Below, piece after piece: positions 19,251-21,236 of a stretch of DNA of 21,236 bases (positions within the stretch are counted from its first letter, which is position 1; each line of letters begins with the position of its first letter). Origin of the DNA: Actinidia chinensis (taxonomy: Eukaryota > Streptophyta > Magnoliopsida > Ericales > Actinidiaceae); assembly GCA_009663005.1 (NCBI GenBank), contig VIGQ01000504.1:7501-28736 (forward strand), given 5' to 3'. A program made the translations under genes and the position numbers. The notes under the pieces were generated by a model. That model was given only the letters and a program-made list of their open reading frames with translations, searched no databases and was not told the origin of the DNA.

Positions 19251-19550
19251 ATAATCCAAACAGTGAGTTACAAAGCCAATAATCGACGCCATTCTTCTAA
19301 TCAACATCACTAAACAATAGCATAATCAACAATTGAGTACAAAGCAATTAATAGCGCCATTATTCGAATCAACAATACAAAAACATAGCATAATCTAAAT
19401 TGAGGTACGGAAGCAACAATCGCGTCATTCTTCTAATCAACAATAGCATAAACAATAGTAATCAACAATTTGAGTACGAAGTAACAATAACACCATTCTT
19501 CTAATCAACACATCGCATAAATAATAGCAATTCAATAAAGCATAATCGAA
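19251..19550. repeat. Tandem repeat of about 68-71 bp, four units and a fragment
   Basis: Units are 19251-19321, 19322-19389, 19390-19459 and 19460-19529, then a partial unit. Each has ATAATC-A-A-TTGAGTAC, then AAGC-A--AAT--CGCCATTCTTC, then AATCAACA and an A-rich end with CATAAACAATAGC. The array lies within the MULE just upstream (minus strand) of the PMD remnant. It has no coding potential. Confidence 0.8.
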
Positions 19551-19746
19551 CATCACATGTATATCAAACTATGATACAAAAAATATAATTTCAAGTTAGA
19601 ACTGTACTCAAATGGTATAAAAGTACCACTCTAACGCCGTCAATTGAGTACTAACTGTCTGGTTGAGACACCCGCCGATGTGAACTGATGTGGTAAGTGA
19701 AAGGGAAATTAGGGTAAAGGGAAAATTGGGGAAAGGGGAAAAAGGT

Positions 19747-19817
19747 GAGGGTTTGGGTAGTTGGGTTTGGGGGTGGGGGGTGGGGCGGTACAGGGGTAGG
19801 GGTGGGGGTGAGTGGGG
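19747..19817 (+). other. G-run cluster, possible G-quadruplex former
   Basis: The plus strand has at least eight runs of three or more G in about 70 bases (GGG-TTT-GGG-TAGTT-GGG-TTT-GGGGG and so on), meeting the usual four-run pattern several times over. It sits in a purine-rich stretch (19690-20030) between the MULE's right terminal repeat and the PMD gene, so on the minus strand it is a C-rich and CT-rich leader or promoter region. Confidence 0.7.
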
Positions 19818-20035
19818 ATTGATTGAGGGAGAGAGAGGAGAGAATATGTTAGAGTAAGAGAGTGCAGCGAGGATTAATGGTGGTGGTTGTCACCGGAGTG
19901 GGTCAGGCAAGGACAGAGACAGACTAGAGAGCAACGCAAGAGGGTGGTCGAAGTGCGGAGGGATGGGGCATATAGAGAGGAAGGATAGGGAGGAGGGGGC
20001 AGGACAACGGGAGGAAGGGAGAATGGGTCTATTCT

Positions 20036-20212
20036 TTTTTTTACCCTAATCGCCATGGTCATTGGCGAATCTAGATCGCCATCGTCATAGCTACTCTCTA
20101 GTTGCCCAAGTGACACTAGTGACTCTCCCAAACGCGTGGTTTCTAAATAAGTTTTCAACCTCGTTATTTTCTAAAATATTTTTTGAAAACAGGTTAAAAA
20201 ACAAAAAACTCT
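20036..20212 (-). repeat. Right terminal inverted repeat of the MULE
   Basis: This is the reverse-complement partner of 17147-17325. It ends outward with CAAAAAACTCT, and the inner edge is TTTTTACCCTAAT at about 20036-20050. It contains a near-palindrome TGGCGAATCTAGATCGCCA near 20064-20082 that is less clear on the left arm. Confidence 0.85.
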
Positions 20213-20221
20213 TCATTCCCA
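20213..20221. repeat. Right 9-bp target-site duplication of the MULE
   Basis: TCATTCCCA directly follows the right terminal repeat and pairs with TCATTCTCA at 17138-17146. Confidence 0.75.
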
Positions 20222-21236
20222 CCTACCTGGCATATGATTATTGGACAATCATTAAGGAGTGGCTTTGTCTATATAGTACACAAGTAACAACACGCTGAGA
20301 TATAATTTTGTCTGGAATCAGATCATTCAGAACCTAACGATAGGTCGTGTCATCTAGGTACTAACCGAATCACCATCATTGACTTTCTTTCCAGAGTCAC
20401 CTTGATCATCACTGGTAATTAATTATCATTTATCCTTATAATTACTTTAACTTGCATGTACTATCTATCAAAATTTAAAAATTAAAAATGCATGTACTAA
20501 ATTGGATCCAATTAAATTTAGCTAATTTAGTTACTTTAGTTTGGCGAGTATTATTTTTATTTAATCACCTTTTTTGATGAGATAAATTTAAAAATACAAA
20601 GATTTAATTCATTTTGAAAATAAAATTCTAATAAAGACAAAAACAAAAGCCATTTAATCATAAAAATAATTTTTTTTGTTTTTGTATTTTCAATTTTTTC
20701 TTGTCATCATGTGGATCATGTTTATAGACCAATGTGCCCCCATATATATATATATATATAATATATATATATAATATAAAAAACTTTTCTTAGATTCAGT
20801 TTCTTGTAGAAGAAATTAAGAATAAAAATATTATAAAAAATTTAAAAAGTCAACTAAAATCCAATAATTTTTTTTAAAAAATTATGTCCTAAAAGTCGAC
20901 ATCCCCAAAGAACAGATAACGTTACGTGCCACAGCATAACTCCATGTGTGTGGCATCATTTCTGACGCGGTCTTGAATTTCCATAATATGATTAGAATCG
21001 TTCACGTTGTTAACCGCTCATCGAGGAGAAACTTATGCCCAAATCAAGTTAATCGAATATTAACAATTATATGATCGATTATATTTTGTTTACATACGTT
21101 AACTTTGCAAATCGACCTAGCATGACACCAACCCAAGTCTTGTTTCTTTGACTCTGAAACCTGCTGGTGGTTCTCGCACAGGAAGTACATGCGCTTGAAA
21201 CATTCAAGAAATTCATGTGTCACCCTCGTCAGATCT
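20222..21236. other. Unassigned AT-rich right flank
   Basis: No gene or element is recognised. It contains an AT microsatellite (20741-20777). The final 55 bases after CTTGTTTCTTTGACTC and TTCTCGCACAG are less AT-rich and open in one frame on the plus strand, so an exon beginning near 21182 is possible but cannot be supported from this window. Confidence 0.35.
20741..20777. repeat. AT-dinucleotide microsatellite
   Basis: Runs of ATATAT are interrupted twice by AAT (near 20760 and 20773). Such loci are length-variable and prone to assembly error. Confidence 0.9.

Larger units (their letters stand above)
17147..20212 (-). mobile_element. Mutator-like element (MULE) carrying a plant mobile domain gene
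   Basis: Long terminal inverted repeats of about 178 bp (17147-17325 and 20036-20212) and a flanking 9-bp direct duplication with one mismatch define a unit of about 3.07 kb. Inside are a minus-strand plant mobile domain gene remnant with introns (17560-19190), a tandem repeat of about 69 bp (19251-19550) and a G-rich, purine-rich stretch (19690-20030). No mudrA-type transposase, MULE domain or zinc knuckle is recognised, so the element is non-autonomous and would need a transposase in trans. PMD genes are known to occur in MULE-type elements. The mutated duplication and diverged repeats suggest it is not recent. Confidence 0.85.

Noticed and set aside
19740..19775. Possible interstitial telomere repeat (GGGTTTGGG-like)
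   Set aside because: The plant repeat TTTAGGG is not present in register; the pattern is a general G-run tract.
19874..20158. 94-codon minus-strand open frame with Pro- and Ser-rich parts
   Set aside because: Overlaps the MULE terminal repeat and the low-complexity CT-rich tract. It could be the 5' end of the PMD transcript but shows no domain.
21182..21236. Possible exon start after TTCTCGCACAG at the right edge
   Set aside because: An acceptor-like site and 55 open bases are too little to support a gene.
1..21236. CRISPR arrays, rRNA or tRNA genes
   Set aside because: No regularly spaced direct repeats with unique spacers, and no tRNA or rRNA motif was recognised on either strand by eye.

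Overview
The window looks like an intergenic stretch of a plant nuclear genome, most likely a eudicot. It is AT-rich, has no bacterial gene packing, and holds degraded copies of several plant transposon types: Ty1/copia, LTR-like repeats probably from Ty3/gypsy, PIF/Harbinger, and a Mutator-like element (MULE) carrying a plant mobile domain (PMD) gene. I see no intact conventional gene. Almost every open frame longer than 60 codons is either a shadow or a scrap of one of these elements. Protein similarities are broken by stops and single-base shifts every 10-40 codons. That could be age, or an uncorrected noisy long-read assembly.

Layout. 1-1060 is copy A of a dispersed non-coding repeat. 1061-2190 is unassigned. 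2190-5340 is the 3' half of a copia element: integrase, reverse transcriptase, RNase H and a 3' LTR whose U3 has a duplicated palindrome-bearing block. 5341-7500 is two diverged, same-direction copies of an LTR-like sequence. The second has a TATA box and eight TTCGAA-type motifs. 7965-8660 is copy B of the dispersed repeat, lacking about 0.9 kb of its middle. 9925-10830 and 13125-14015 are two diverged copies of a small minus-strand gene unit with conserved TATA box, CT-rich 5' leader and ATG. Copy C (10830-12320) lies immediately upstream of the first of these genes, so A and B are probably upstream regions of further paralogues, one outside the window and one lost at an LTR junction. 14830-15065 is a two-unit tandem repeat of about 118 bp.

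15466-17070 is a PIF/Harbinger transposase pseudogene with a subterminal repeat array. 17147-20212 is a nearly complete MULE of about 3.07 kb. It has terminal inverted repeats of about 178 bp and a 9-bp target duplication with one mismatch. It carries a minus-strand PMD (MAIN-like) gene remnant with recognisable introns, a tandem repeat of about 69 bp, and a G-rich stretch. 20222-21236 holds an AT microsatellite and nothing else I can name.

The strongest observations are the MULE structure with its PMD cargo, the family of small genes sharing a long upstream region, and the palindromic U3 duplication in the copia LTR. The calls rest on motif reading by eye, without alignments.
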